Shown here piece by piece: positions 34,943-43,554 of a stretch of 64,000 bases of DNA (its first letter is position 1; each line of letters starts with the position of its first letter). This stretch comes from Acidobacteriota bacterium (lineage in GTDB: Bacteria; Acidobacteriota; Holophagae; Holophagales; Holophagaceae). The notes beneath the pieces were generated by a model. It worked only from the letters and a program-made list of their open reading frames with translations. It searched no databases and had not been told where the DNA came from. The stretch lies in contig JACPYP010000009.1 in NCBI GenBank assembly GCA_016195985.1, positions 1 to 64,000 of the forward strand, in the 5' to 3' direction. Position numbers and translations under genes: made by a program.

Positions 34943-36535
34943 ATGTCCGCCCTCCTTCCCTTTCCATCCAGGCAGCTCCGCCAAGCCTTGACCGGGCTCA
35001 TCGTCTGTTCGCTGCTGCCCCTGATGGCCCAGCAAACGGCGCCCGCGGGCCACGGTTCGTACACGAAACTGCGGGCCGAACGGGGCCAGAGCGCCACCGC
35101 GGACCACAGCAAGTTCAAGGTCCTCCAGGGGCCCTTCAAGGACGGCGACGGCTCCGCCGTCACCCGGGCCTGCCTCAGCTGCCACACCAAGGCGGCGGCC
35201 CAGGTCATGGCCACCAAGCACTGGAACTGGCGGCCCTCGGACAAGAAGCTCGAAGGCTACGGCAAGTCCACGCACCTGGTGAACAACTTCTGCATCTCCA
35301 CCATCGGCGGCAACCAGGAAGCCTGCGCCCGCTGTCACGCGGGCTACGGCATGAAGGACAGCGGCTTCGACTACACCAAGGCCGAGAACGTCGACTGCCT
35401 GGTCTGCCACGACACCACCGGCGACTACGAAAAGATCAAGGGCGGCTATCCCAATCCTGCCGTGCCCCTGGCCGACATCGCGCAGAAAGTGGGACGGCCC
35501 GGCAACCAGAACTGCGGCGTCTGCCACTTCTTCGGCGGCGGCGCCGACGCCACCAAGCACGGCGACCTGGACGACACCATCCTCAAGGCCCCCCGCGCCG
35601 TGGACGTGCACCTGTCGAAGCAGGGCGCGGGCATGGCCTGCACCGACTGCCACCTGTCCCAGGCCCATGAAATCGCGGGCCCCGGCTACATCGAGGCCGC
35701 CGACCGCCGCGAGCAGCCCCGCTTCCCCGGCGAGCCGATGTCCCGGATGTCCTGCGCCGCCTGCCACACCGCCAGCCCGCACGCCTCGTTCGTCCTGAAC
35801 CGGCACTACCGCAAGGTGGCCTGCCAGACCTGCCACATCCCCGCCTTCGCCCGGGGCGGACTGGCCAGCAACCTGTCCTGGACCTGGTCCACCGCAGGCA
35901 AGCTGAAGGAGGGGCGGCCCTACGAGGAACGCGACGCCCAGGGCCTGGAGACCTACAACACCATTCACGGCGACATGGTCTGGGCCAAGGACGTGAAGCC
36001 GGAATACGTCTGGTACGACGGCCACATGGCCTTCACGCGGCTGACGGACACCATCTCCCCCGCCCGCCCCGTGGTGCTGAATCCCCTGCAGGGCTCGTAT
36101 GCCGATCCCGAAGCCAAGATCTGGCCCTTCAAGCGCCACGACGGCGACCAGCCCTTCGATCCGGTCCTGAACCGCTTCATCGCGCCGTGGACCGCCGGGC
36201 CCAAGGGCTCCGGCGCCTACTGGGGCGACTACGACTGGGACCGCGCCATCCGGCTCGGCATGGAGAAGGCGGGCCTGCCCTGGAGCGGAAAATACGACTT
36301 CGTGAAAACCCAGATGTGGTGGCCCATCACCCACATGGTGGCCCCCAAGACGCAGGCTCTCGCCTGCACCGAATGCCATTCCCGCCAGGGCCGTCTGGAC
36401 CGGGTGGCAGGGTTCTACCTGCCTGGGCGGGACCGGGGCGCGGGCGTCGACTTTCTGGGCTGGAGCGCGGTGCTCCTGACCTTCTGCGCGGTGGCCGTGC
36501 ACGGCGCCTTCCGCTTCCTCTCCAGCCGTTCCTAG
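34943..36535 (+). CDS. Octahaem c-type cytochrome (tetrathionate-reductase-like family)
   Basis: A 530-residue cytochrome with a signal peptide and exactly eight CxxCH motifs (starting near residues 77, 128, 152, 191, 233, 271, 294 and 475), plus a C-terminal membrane helix (GWSAVLLTFCAVAVHGAFRF). The NNFCIS segment and haem spacing match the Shewanella octahaem tetrathionate reductase (OTR) family, which also reduces nitrite and hydroxylamine in vitro. No CxxCK haem is seen, unlike the OTR prototype, so the active-site haem may have a different ligand. The next gene is a cytochrome b that could feed it from quinol. Confidence 0.85.
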   Translation: MSALLPFPSRQLRQALTGLIVCSLLPLMAQQTAPAGHGSYTKLRAERGQSATADHSKFKVLQGPFKDGDGSAVTRACLSCHTKAAAQVMATKHWNWRPSDKKLEGYGKSTHLVNNFCISTIGGNQEACARCHAGYGMKDSGFDYTKAENVDCLVCHDTTGDYEKIKGGYPNPAVPLADIAQKVGRPGNQNCGVCHFFGGGADATKHGDLDDTILKAPRAVDVHLSKQGAGMACTDCHLSQAHEIAGPGYIEAADRREQPRFPGEPMSRMSCAACHTASPHASFVLNRHYRKVACQTCHIPAFARGGLASNLSWTWSTAGKLKEGRPYEERDAQGLETYNTIHGDMVWAKDVKPEYVWYDGHMAFTRLTDTISPARPVVLNPLQGSYADPEAKIWPFKRHDGDQPFDPVLNRFIAPWTAGPKGSGAYWGDYDWDRAIRLGMEKAGLPWSGKYDFVKTQMWWPITHMVAPKTQALACTECHSRQGRLDRVAGFYLPGRDRGAGVDFLGWSAVLLTFCAVAVHGAFRFLSSRS

Positions 36536-36544
36536 GAGGCCCGC

Positions 36545-37177
36545 ATGAGCCGCATCGTCCTCTATCCGCTGTTCAACCGTATCTGGCACTGGACCCAGGC
36601 CCTGCTGATCCTCCTGCTGGCGCTCACGGGCTTCGAAGTGCGAGGCACCTTCCGCCTCTTCGGCTACCTCCGCGCCGTGAACCTGCACCACACCTTCGCG
36701 GTGGCCTTGGTGGTGCTCATCCTGTTCGCCATCTTCTGGCACGTGACCACGGGCGAATGGCGCCAGTACATCCCCACCCGCGCCTTCCTCCGCGAGATGG
36801 TGGCCTTCTACCTCACGGGCATCTTCAAGAACGCGCCGCACCCGGTCCGCAAGGAGCGCACGGCCAAGCTGAACCCCCTGCAGCGCCTGGCCTACCTGGG
36901 CTTCAAAGTGCTCATCATCCCTGTGCAGGTCAGCACTGGGGCCCTCTACTTCTTCTACCCCAACTTGAGCGCCTCGGGCTGGCCTCCGTCGTCCCTCTGG
37001 TTCATCGCCGTCCTCCATGTGCTGGGCGCCTTCGGCCTCCTCGCCTTCCTGGTGGGGCATGTCTACCTCACCACGACCGGGCATCGCCCCCTCAGCAACC
37101 TGAAGGCCATGCTGGTCGGCTATGAGGAGGTACACGAAGAGGCCGCTGCATCGGCCTCCGAAGAGCCATCGGCCTAG
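36545..37177 (+). CDS. Membrane cytochrome b (quinol-oxidising anchor)
   Basis: A 210-residue integral protein of the cytochrome b561/NiFe-hydrogenase b-subunit type. Four membrane helices are visible (about 12-30, 47-66, 122-142, 155-177), with histidines placed for two haems: RIWHWTQ, LHHTFAV, FWHVTTG and GHVYLTTTGH. It starts 9 bases after the octahaem cytochrome stop with GGAGG in between, so the pair should form a quinol-to-periplasm electron path. An acidic tail (EEVHEEAAASASEE) ends it. Confidence 0.88.
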   Translation: MSRIVLYPLFNRIWHWTQALLILLLALTGFEVRGTFRLFGYLRAVNLHHTFAVALVVLILFAIFWHVTTGEWRQYIPTRAFLREMVAFYLTGIFKNAPHPVRKERTAKLNPLQRLAYLGFKVLIIPVQVSTGALYFFYPNLSASGWPPSSLWFIAVLHVLGAFGLLAFLVGHVYLTTTGHRPLSNLKAMLVGYEEVHEEAAASASEEPSA

Positions 37178-37251
37178 GTTCCGGATGAAGGCTGCCTCTG
37201 CCGGCTTGCGGTGATCCCGCGCTTGCGCCGACACTGGGGCCGGAGGCTTCA

Positions 37252-37647
37252 TTGGCCCGACGCCCAAGCTGCAAGCGAGTCGAGGGAATGCCTGGCGTGA
37301 ATTATTTCAAGCCCCGGGCAGTGCCGGTCGCGTTGCTGGAGGAAGTCACCCTGTCGGTCGAGGAGCTGGAAGCGCTCCGGCTCGCCCACAAGGAGGGGCT
37401 CTACCAGCTTCAGGCCGCCGAGCGGATGGGCGTGTCCAGGGCCACCTTCGGCCGGGTCCTGGATTCAGCCCACCGCAAGGTGACCCTTGCCCTGGTGGAC
37501 GGCTGCGCCCTGCGCATCGAGGGCGGCTCCTTCTGCATGACCGGCCCCGAGCGATGCGTTCATTGCCCTCTCAGGGGCGACGGCGGCTCCGGTGAGGCAC
37601 CGCTCTGCGAGGAGTGTCCCGCGCGGGCCGCCAAGACACCGCAGTGA
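37252..37647 (+). CDS. DUF134 (UPF0251) predicted DNA-binding protein
   Basis: A 131-residue member of the DUF134/UPF0251 family: N-terminal RRPSCKRVEGMPGVNYFKP, then a sigma-like helix-turn-helix (LSVEELEALRLAHKEGLYQLQAAERMGVSRATFGRVL). A C-terminal cysteine set (CVHCP and CEECP) could bind metal. It starts at TTG with GGAGG 5 bases upstream. Family members often sit next to NifX/NifB-like genes, and one such gene is at 39580 here, beyond the divergent reductase. The regulatory target is unknown. Confidence 0.85.
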   Translation: MARRPSCKRVEGMPGVNYFKPRAVPVALLEEVTLSVEELEALRLAHKEGLYQLQAAERMGVSRATFGRVLDSAHRKVTLALVDGCALRIEGGSFCMTGPERCVHCPLRGDGGSGEAPLCEECPARAAKTPQ

Positions 37648-37680
37648 TCCACTGGAACCAGGGCCGGATTCCGGGGGAGG

Positions 37681-39387
37681 CTACTTGCCGTCTTCGCTGC
37701 GGGCAGGCGTCTCACAGGCCAGCGGAACGGCGTGGGTGCCTTTCCACATGGCGTAGCGACGGTACCCTCCCGAGAGGTTGCGGACCCGGAAACCACGCTG
37801 GGCGAGCAGGCGCGCCGCCACGTAGCCCCGGAGCCCCACCTGGCAGAACACCAGCAGTTCCTTCTCCATCGGCAGGTCCTCGATCCGGTCCCGCAGCTCA
37901 TCGACCGGAGCGCAGACGGCTCCGGGAATGCTGCCTCCGGCATGTTCCTGGAAGGTCCGGACGTCCAGCAGCATCTGGTTCCCATCCAGGGCCGCGAGCT
38001 CTTCCGGCTCCCAGAGCGCCACGTCGCCCCGGAGCACATTGGAAGCCACGAAACCGGCCATGTTCACCGCATCCTTGGCGCTGCCGTAGGGGGGCGCGTA
38101 GCAAAGCTCGGCATCCTCCAGGTCGAAGACCGTGAGGCCTCCCCGCTGGGCCATCGCGATCACGTCGATCCGCTTATCCACGCCCGCCACGCCCACCGCC
38201 TGGGCGCCCAGGACGCGTCCATCCCCGGGGGCGAACAGGAGCTTCAGCGAGATCGGCTGGGCGCCTGGGTAGTAGGTGGCATGGTCCGCCGGGTGCACAT
38301 AGATGCGCTGGTAGGGCATCGCTTTGCGCCGGAGGGCCGCTTCGGAAAGGCCCGTCATGGCGAAGGTGAGATCGAACACCTTGCAGATGGAGGTGCCCTG
38401 CGTCGCCTTGTAGCGGCTGGCGCGCCCCAGGATGACCTCCGCCGCGATCCGTCCCTGACGGTTGGCCGGGCCCGCCAGGGGGATGAGAGCCGGATCCTGG
38501 CTCACGAAGTCGCGCACCTCCACCGCATCCCCCACCGCATAGATGTTCGGGTGGCTGGTGCGCATCTGGTCGTCCACTCGAATCCCGCCCGTGGGCCCGA
38601 TGGCCAGCCCCGCCTCGCGGGCCAGGCGCGCCTCGGGGCGCACCCCCACGCTCATCACCGCCACATCGCAGGAGAGGCAATCCCCATCGTCCAGCCGCGC
38701 CAGCAGGGACTCGCCTTCCCGCTCGAAGGCCGTCACGGAGCGCCCCAGGCGCAGATCGACGCCCTGCCGGCCCAATTCCTCCTGCAGCGGGAACGTCATT
38801 TCCGGATCCGCCACGCCCAGCACATGGGGCAGTTTCTCGACCATGGCCACGGCCATCCCGCGATGGCGCAGCTGCTCGGCCAATTCCAGGCCGATGAAAC
38901 CACCTCCGACCACCAGGGCCCGGCCTCCCCCTCCCGGCGGAATCGCGGCCAGGATGCGGTCCATGTCGCCCATGTTGCGGAGGGTGAGCACCTTCTCATC
39001 CTGGAAGCCGGGAAGCGCCGGCCGGATGGCCTCGGCCCCCGGGCTGAGCACCAGGGCGTCGTAGGCTTCCACGCTTTCCCGGCCCGAATCCAGATCGCGC
39101 GCCACCACCACCTGCTTCTGGGGATCGATGGACACCACTTCGGTGCGGATCCGCACGTCGATGTCGAACCTCGCGTTCAGGCTCTCGGGGGTCTGCACCA
39201 GAAGGCGGCCCCGCTCCGGAATCACGCCGCCGATGTGATAGGGCAGGCCGCAATTGGCGAAGGAAACGTAGGAGCCTCGCTCAAAAAGCACAATGTCGGC
39301 CTCTTCCGAAAGCCGCCGCGCACGGGCCGCCGCGCTGGCGCCACCGGCGACACCACCCACAACCAGGATCCGAAGGGAAGGAGACAT
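37681..39387 (-). CDS. CoA-disulfide / persulfide reductase with rhodanese domain
   Basis: A 568-residue FAD- and NAD(P)H-dependent reductase. The FAD motif VVGGVAGGASAAARARRL opens it, and the redox cysteine is in SFANCGLPYHIGG, as in CoA-disulfide reductases. The NAD domain has ALVVGGGFIGLELAEQLRH, and YAVGDAVEV and the dimerisation domain follow. A C-terminal rhodanese domain carries its catalytic Cys in LLVFCQVGLRG. This CoADR-rhodanese fusion corresponds to the NADH-dependent persulfide reductases (Npsr) that reduce polysulfide or CoA persulfide. The start is at MSPSLRI; it is divergent from the NifX-like gene. Confidence 0.9.
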   Translation of the reverse strand: MSPSLRILVVGGVAGGASAAARARRLSEEADIVLFERGSYVSFANCGLPYHIGGVIPERGRLLVQTPESLNARFDIDVRIRTEVVSIDPQKQVVVARDLDSGRESVEAYDALVLSPGAEAIRPALPGFQDEKVLTLRNMGDMDRILAAIPPGGGGRALVVGGGFIGLELAEQLRHRGMAVAMVEKLPHVLGVADPEMTFPLQEELGRQGVDLRLGRSVTAFEREGESLLARLDDGDCLSCDVAVMSVGVRPEARLAREAGLAIGPTGGIRVDDQMRTSHPNIYAVGDAVEVRDFVSQDPALIPLAGPANRQGRIAAEVILGRASRYKATQGTSICKVFDLTFAMTGLSEAALRRKAMPYQRIYVHPADHATYYPGAQPISLKLLFAPGDGRVLGAQAVGVAGVDKRIDVIAMAQRGGLTVFDLEDAELCYAPPYGSAKDAVNMAGFVASNVLRGDVALWEPEELAALDGNQMLLDVRTFQEHAGGSIPGAVCAPVDELRDRIEDLPMEKELLVFCQVGLRGYVAARLLAQRGFRVRNLSGGYRRYAMWKGTHAVPLACETPARSEDGK

Positions 39388-39432
39388 GTGCGGCCTTTCG
39401 AAGAAGATGCAGAGAGGTTCAAATCGATTGAT

Positions 39433-39438
39433 AGTATA
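39433..39438 (-). promoter_or_regulatory. Possible -10 for the persulfide reductase gene
   Basis: Read on the minus strand, TATACT lies about 46 bases before the reductase start in a locally A/T-rich patch. No convincing -35 precedes it. Confidence 0.35.
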
Positions 39439-39506
39439 ACCATTCAAGAATTTGCATCATCCCGCTGCTTCGGCCCAGGTTTCGCCTCGGGAGGCCATTC
39501 ATCATC

Positions 39507-39535
39507 TTGTCATATATTGAGCATATGCGCATTAT
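39507..39535 (+). promoter_or_regulatory. Promoter with palindromic operator in the spacer
   Basis: TTGTCA (39507-39512) and CATTAT (39530-39535) are separated by exactly 17 bases. The spacer holds most of the near-palindrome TGAGCATATGCGCA (39518-39531). Such a site between -35 and -10 suits ArsR/SmtB- or MerR-type control. It faces the NifX-like gene at 39580; the start of the divergent persulfide reductase is 120 bases away. Confidence 0.55.
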
Positions 39536-39579
39536 TTTGAAACCGGCAGGACTCCATTTCTGGCGGAGGAGGACCTCCC

Positions 39580-40013
39580 ATGAAGATCGCCTTTCCCACC
39601 ATGGACGGACAGTCCATTTCGGCCCATTTCGGCCGGAGCAAGAGCTTCCTGGTTCTCGAAATCCAGGGTGCCGCCATCCGGCGCCGTGAGGTTCGCGTGA
39701 ATGAACAAGCCCGCCCCGTCCCTGCCCTTGGTCACGATCATGCCGAACCCGGGGCCGGCCCCGTGTCCGGGAACGGTCCTCATGGCCACGATCATGGAGC
39801 CTTCGCCCGGCTGCTCGAGGATTGCCAGGTCCTCGTGGTGCGCGGCATGGGCGCTGGGGCCGTCCAGGCCATCCGGCAGGCCGGCAGGCCGGCATCCGGG
39901 TCTGCCAGGTGGAAGAGGGTTGCACCCCTGAAGAAGCCGTGGCTCGACTCGCCTCGAATGGCTTGACCGATCTGGAAGGAGGCACCTGTGGATGCGGCGG
40001 CCATGCCCACTGA
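39580..40013 (+). pseudogene. NifX/NifB-type cofactor-binding protein, frameshifted by an 8-bp duplication
   Basis: The first 98 residues match the dinitrogenase iron-molybdenum cofactor (NifX/NafY/MTH1175-like) family: MKIAFPTMDGQSISAHFGRSKSFLVLEI, then a His-rich loop and DCQVLVVRGMGAGAVQAIRQAG. At 39875-39890 the octamer GGCAGGCC is present twice in tandem. With one copy the frame would continue IRVCQVEEGCTPEEAVARL and end CGCGGHAH at 40013, as the family does; as written it leaves frame and stops at 39966. RBS GGAGGAGG is upstream. It may be a real mutation, a reversible slip, or a sequencing error. Confidence 0.8.
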
Positions 40014-40197
40014 TTCCGTCACGGCCGATCCCCAGGTGCGCTTCCACCTCCCTGTAGAATTGGGACAAGCGGCCGAAGTGACTGGCCAATGCCGGCTCCA
40101 CAAGGGTCCGATCCACCACATGACGGCCAGCCTCAAGCAGGGTGGCAAGGTAAAAACCACCGCCCGAACCCGATTCTTCGAAACCCGCATGGCCTGA
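40003..40197 (+). CDS. Small protein of unknown function
   Basis: A 64-residue frame from an ATG at 40003, overlapping the restored end of the NifX-like gene. No domain or signal is recognisable (PQVRFHLPVELGQAAEVTGQ; HHMTASLKQGGKVKTTARTR). The purine-rich GGAGGCACC upstream is too far away for an obvious RBS. It could be a genuine small gene of the same transcript or chance open frame; it fills the gap before the PLP-enzyme gene. Confidence 0.3.
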   Translation: MPTDSVTADPQVRFHLPVELGQAAEVTGQCRLHKGPIHHMTASLKQGGKVKTTARTRFFETRMA

Positions 40198-40218
40198 TCG
40201 GCCACCCCAGGAGCATTC

Positions 40219-41403
40219 ATGGACACTTCCAACCAAGGTTTCAACACGCGGCTCGTCCACGCGGGCATCCCCCACGATGCCCACGGCAGCGTGGTCACGC
40301 CCATCTACCAGACGTCCACCTTCGCCTTCCGCAATGCCCAGCAGGGCGCCGACCGCTTCGCGGGCGTCGCCGACGGCTACATCTACACCCGCATCGGCAA
40401 CCCCACCACCGTGGCCCTGGAAGAGAACGTGGCCTCGCTGGAAAACGGCTTCGGCGCCACGGCCATGGCCAGCGGCATGGGGGCGGTCACCACGGTCTAC
40501 ATGGCCCTGCTCAGCGCCGGCGACCACATGGTGAGCACCGATTCCGTCTACGGCCCCAGCCGGGGGCTCATGGAAAAGCACATGAGCCGCTTCGGCGTGG
40601 AATCCACCTACGTGGACACGTCGGATCTCGGCAACCTCCGGGCCGCCATGCGGCCCAACACCAAGCTGGTCTACATCGAAAGCCCCTCCAACCCCGCCAT
40701 GTCCGTGACCGACATCGCCGCCGCGGCGGAGATCGCCCACGCCCAGGGGGCCCTGCTCGTGGTGGACAACACCTTCGCCAGCCCGCACCTGCAGAAGCCC
40801 CTGGATCTGGGCGCCGACCTGGTGCTGCACTCCGTCACCAAGTTCATCAACGGCCACGCCGACATCGTGGGCGGCGTCGTGGTGTCCAAGACCGAGGCCC
40901 TGCACAAGCAGATCCGCGCCATGCTGGTGAACATCGGCGCCAACATGGATCCCCACCAGGCCTGGCTGGTGAGCCGCGGCCTGAAGACCCTGGCGCTCCG
41001 GGTGGAGCGGGCCGAGGAGAACACCCGCAAGGTGGCCCCCTGGCTGGAGGCCCATCCCAAGGTGGCCTGGGTGCGCTACATCGGCCTGCCCAGCCATCCC
41101 CAGCACGAGCTCTGCAAGCGGCAGATGACGGGCTTCGGTTCCATGATCTCCTTCGAGCTGAAGGGCGGCATGGAGGCAGGCCGCATCGCCATGGACCACG
41201 TGAAACTGGCCGGGCTGGCCGTGTCCCTGGGCGGCGTGGAGACCTTGGTCAGCCACCCCGCCTCCATGACCCACGCCAGCATGGGCCGCGAGGCGCGCCT
41301 GGCCGCGGGCATCACCGACGGCCTCGTGCGCCTTTCCGTGGGCATCGAAGATGTGGAAGACATCATCGCGGATCTGGACCAGGCCCTGGCCCACATCTCC
41401 TGA
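40219..41403 (+). CDS. Cys/Met-metabolism PLP-dependent enzyme (gamma-lyase/synthase type)
   Basis: A 394-residue fold-type I PLP enzyme of the cystathionine gamma-synthase family. It has FNTRLVHAGIPHD, VTPIYQTSTFAF, YTRIGNPTTVALEE, MASGMGAVTTV, VDNTFASPHLQKPLDLGADLVLHSVTKFINGHAD with the PLP lysine, and the C-terminal VSLGGVETLVSHPASMTHA. The segment VYGPSRG has no cysteine where methionine gamma-lyases carry their specific Cys, so cystathionine gamma-lyase, gamma-synthase or O-acylhomoserine sulfhydrylase is more likely. Its closeness to a persulfide reductase suggests sulfur amino acid turnover (inference). Confidence 0.9.
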   Translation: MDTSNQGFNTRLVHAGIPHDAHGSVVTPIYQTSTFAFRNAQQGADRFAGVADGYIYTRIGNPTTVALEENVASLENGFGATAMASGMGAVTTVYMALLSAGDHMVSTDSVYGPSRGLMEKHMSRFGVESTYVDTSDLGNLRAAMRPNTKLVYIESPSNPAMSVTDIAAAAEIAHAQGALLVVDNTFASPHLQKPLDLGADLVLHSVTKFINGHADIVGGVVVSKTEALHKQIRAMLVNIGANMDPHQAWLVSRGLKTLALRVERAEENTRKVAPWLEAHPKVAWVRYIGLPSHPQHELCKRQMTGFGSMISFELKGGMEAGRIAMDHVKLAGLAVSLGGVETLVSHPASMTHASMGREARLAAGITDGLVRLSVGIEDVEDIIADLDQALAHIS

Positions 41404-41489
41404 TTTCCGGCAGTTAGCCATAAGGTGGTGGCGGAAATCCCGCCAACCGCCTGCTGGACAAAGGCTTGTCCCGCGCCCAGCATGGAGCC

Positions 41490-42869
41490 ATGCGTACCCC
41501 CATCACCATCCTCCTGGTGGATGACGAGCCGGGCATCCGGCGCTCCCTGGGCGAAGCCCTGAAGGACGAGGGCTACCACGTGGTGAAGGCCGAGCGGGGC
41601 GAACAGGCCATCGACCTGATGCACAATCCCGACGGCGAAGGCATCCAGCTCATGCTGCTGGATGTCTGGCTGCCCGGCATCGACGGCCTGGAGACGCTGA
41701 AGCAGGCCAAGCAACTGCGGCCGGAACTGCCCGTAGTGATGATCTCCGGCCACGCCAGCATCGACACCGCCTTGCAGGCCACCAAGCTGGGCGCCTTTGA
41801 TTTCCTCGAGAAGCCCATCGACCTGGACCGCCTGCTGCTGGTGGTGGGCAACGCCCTGCGCCAGTCCCGCCTTGAGCAGGAGAACCAGCGCCTGCTGGCC
41901 GAAGTGGAGGGTGGCCGCTTCTTCCTGGCGGACAGCCCCGCCATGAAACGGCTCATGGCCGACGTGGCCCTGGTGGCGCCCACGGAGGGCCGCGTGCTGC
42001 TCACCGGGGAGAACGGCAGCGGCAAGGAGGAGGTGGCCCGTCTCATCCACCTGCAGAGCCCCCGCCGCGAGGCCCCCTTCGTCGAAGTGAACTGCGCCGC
42101 CATTCCAGAAGAACTCATCGAGAGCGAACTGTTCGGCCACCAGAAGGGCGCCTTCACCGGGGCCGTGCGCGATCAGAAAGGCAAGTTCCGCGAGGCCGAC
42201 GGCGGAACGCTCTTCCTGGATGAAGTGGGCGACATGTCCCTGAAGACCCAAGCCAAAGTGCTGCGGGCCCTGCAGGAGGGCCGGGTGGAGCCCGTGGGCG
42301 GCGGTGGCGCCGTGGGCGTGGACGTGCGCGTCATCGCCGCCACCAACAAGGATCTGCCGGGCGAAATCACCCGCGGTCGCTTCCGGGAGGATCTCTATTT
42401 CCGCCTGGCCGTGGTGCCCCTGCGCCTGCCGGCCTTGCGGGAACGCGCCGAGGACATCCTGCCCCTAGCTGAAGCCTTCATCACCCGCATCGCCAAGCAG
42501 TACGGCCGCCCGCCCCGCCACCTGGGTCCGGAAGCCAAGGACACCCTGCTCCGCCACGACTGGCCTGGCAATGTCCGCGAGCTGAAGAACCTCATGGAGC
42601 GGGCCGTGATCCTGGGCCGCAGCAGCGAGATCGGCCCCCGTGACCTGGGCCCCCTGGCCGCCCGCCACCTGGCCGAGCCGGATCCCTTCTCCTTCCCCGA
42701 ATTCACCAGCCTGAAGGATGCCAAGGACTGGTTCGAAAGCCAGTACCTGCAGCGCGAAATGAAGCTCCAGAACGGCAACATGACCCGCGTGGCCGAGCGC
42801 GTGGGCATGGACCGCTCCAACCTCTACAAGCGCCTCAAGGCCCTGGGCATCGAGCCCCGGGAGAGCTGA
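41490..42869 (+). CDS. Sigma-54-dependent NtrC-family response regulator
   Basis: A 459-residue transcription factor. The receiver domain has DDE near the start, MLLDVWLPGIDG with the phosphorylated Asp, and KPID. The AAA+ domain has Walker A GENGSGKEEV, the sigma-54 contact loop FGHQKGAFTGA, and GGTLFLDEVGD. A Fis-type helix-turn-helix ends it (NMTRVAERVGMDRSNLYKRLKALG). The start MRTPITILLVDDE was chosen at 41490; a TTG at 41466 is possible. No kinase gene adjoins it; the NtrY-like kinase at 52173 is a candidate partner. Confidence 0.92.
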   Translation: MRTPITILLVDDEPGIRRSLGEALKDEGYHVVKAERGEQAIDLMHNPDGEGIQLMLLDVWLPGIDGLETLKQAKQLRPELPVVMISGHASIDTALQATKLGAFDFLEKPIDLDRLLLVVGNALRQSRLEQENQRLLAEVEGGRFFLADSPAMKRLMADVALVAPTEGRVLLTGENGSGKEEVARLIHLQSPRREAPFVEVNCAAIPEELIESELFGHQKGAFTGAVRDQKGKFREADGGTLFLDEVGDMSLKTQAKVLRALQEGRVEPVGGGGAVGVDVRVIAATNKDLPGEITRGRFREDLYFRLAVVPLRLPALRERAEDILPLAEAFITRIAKQYGRPPRHLGPEAKDTLLRHDWPGNVRELKNLMERAVILGRSSEIGPRDLGPLAARHLAEPDPFSFPEFTSLKDAKDWFESQYLQREMKLQNGNMTRVAERVGMDRSNLYKRLKALGIEPRES

Positions 42870-42878
42870 GATGACGAT

Positions 42879-42966
42879 CCACCACGGAGACACGGAGGGC
42901 GCGGAGAAAAGAACACGGAGGGAGAACAGCCGTGTTTCCCTCCGTGTTCTCCGTGCCTTCGTGGTG
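42879..42966. repeat. CCACCAC/GGAG interspersed inverted repeat, copy 2
   Basis: The inner arms AACACGGAGGGA (42912-42923) and TCCCTCCGTGTT (42937-42948) pair perfectly. Outer arms CCACCACGGAG (from 42879) and CTTCGTGGTG (to 42966) extend the structure. It fills the gap between the NtrC-type and MerR-type genes and could fold into a long stem that works as a terminator. The outer arms resemble those at 23887-24075 and 50765-50870. Confidence 0.7.
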
Positions 42967-42997
42967 AATCCCTCCCCACACCCTCACGGAGGCCCCC

Positions 42998-43399
42998 GTG
43001 AGTGAAAAGAAGTGGTTCAAGATCGGCGAAGCCGCCGCGATGATCGGCGTGGGGCCCAAGGACCTGCGCTACTGGGAGGATGTCATCCCCGACATCCGGC
43101 CCCGGCGCAGCAAGGGCAACCTGCGCTACTACCACGTGGACGAGCTGCCCCGCCTCCGCCGCATCAAGGCCTGGCTGGCCGAAGGGCTCACCGTCGCCGA
43201 CTGCGAAGAACTGCTGGCTCACGGGCACCTGGTGCAGCGACTGGACCTCGGCCTCGAAGCCGAAGAACTGCCCGCAGCCCCCGCCCCGAAGCCCAAGCCC
43301 ACCATCCCCAGGCTGCTGCGCACCAGCTCGGACCTGCAACCCATCCTCAAATCCGTCCGTGCCCTCTACGAGCGCCTGTGCGCCGAACCCAAACCTTGA
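42998..43399 (+). CDS. MerR-family transcriptional regulator
   Basis: A 133-residue protein whose first 70 residues form a MerR winged helix: WFKIGEAAAMIGVGPKDLRYWEDVIPDIRPRRSKGNLRYYHVDELPRLRRIK is the helix-turn-helix and wing. The remaining part has a short Ala/Pro/Lys linker and a helix instead of an effector domain with cysteines, so the ligand is unknown. The GTG start follows CGGAGG. The tRNA-Pro gene is 35 bases downstream on the same strand. Confidence 0.85.
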   Translation: MSEKKWFKIGEAAAMIGVGPKDLRYWEDVIPDIRPRRSKGNLRYYHVDELPRLRRIKAWLAEGLTVADCEELLAHGHLVQRLDLGLEAEELPAAPAPKPKPTIPRLLRTSSDLQPILKSVRALYERLCAEPKP

Positions 43400-43434
43400 C
43401 CTAGAGCCCAACCCGGTCTACAGTCAAAGGTTCA

Positions 43435-43511
<77 letters not shown>

Positions 43512-43554
43512 AAACACCAGAGGGGCCCTCTTCGGAGGGCCCTTCTGGTGTTTT
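43512..43554 (+). terminator. Terminator hairpin after tRNA-Pro
   Basis: A long stem begins right after the CCA end: AAACACCAGA and GGGGCCCTC on the left, GAGGGCCC and TTCTGGTGTTT on the right, around a TTCG tetraloop. Its stem sequence recurs twice downstream within the repeated modules. Confidence 0.85.

Noticed and set aside
33013-37267. Two long minus-strand frames opposite the porin and octahaem cytochrome genes
   Set aside because: They mirror genes with clear CxxCH and barrel motifs and have low-complexity His/Gly-rich translations.
40219-41403. Methionine gamma-lyase assignment
   Set aside because: The active-site cysteine typical of methionine gamma-lyases is replaced in VYGPSRG, so only the broader family is called.
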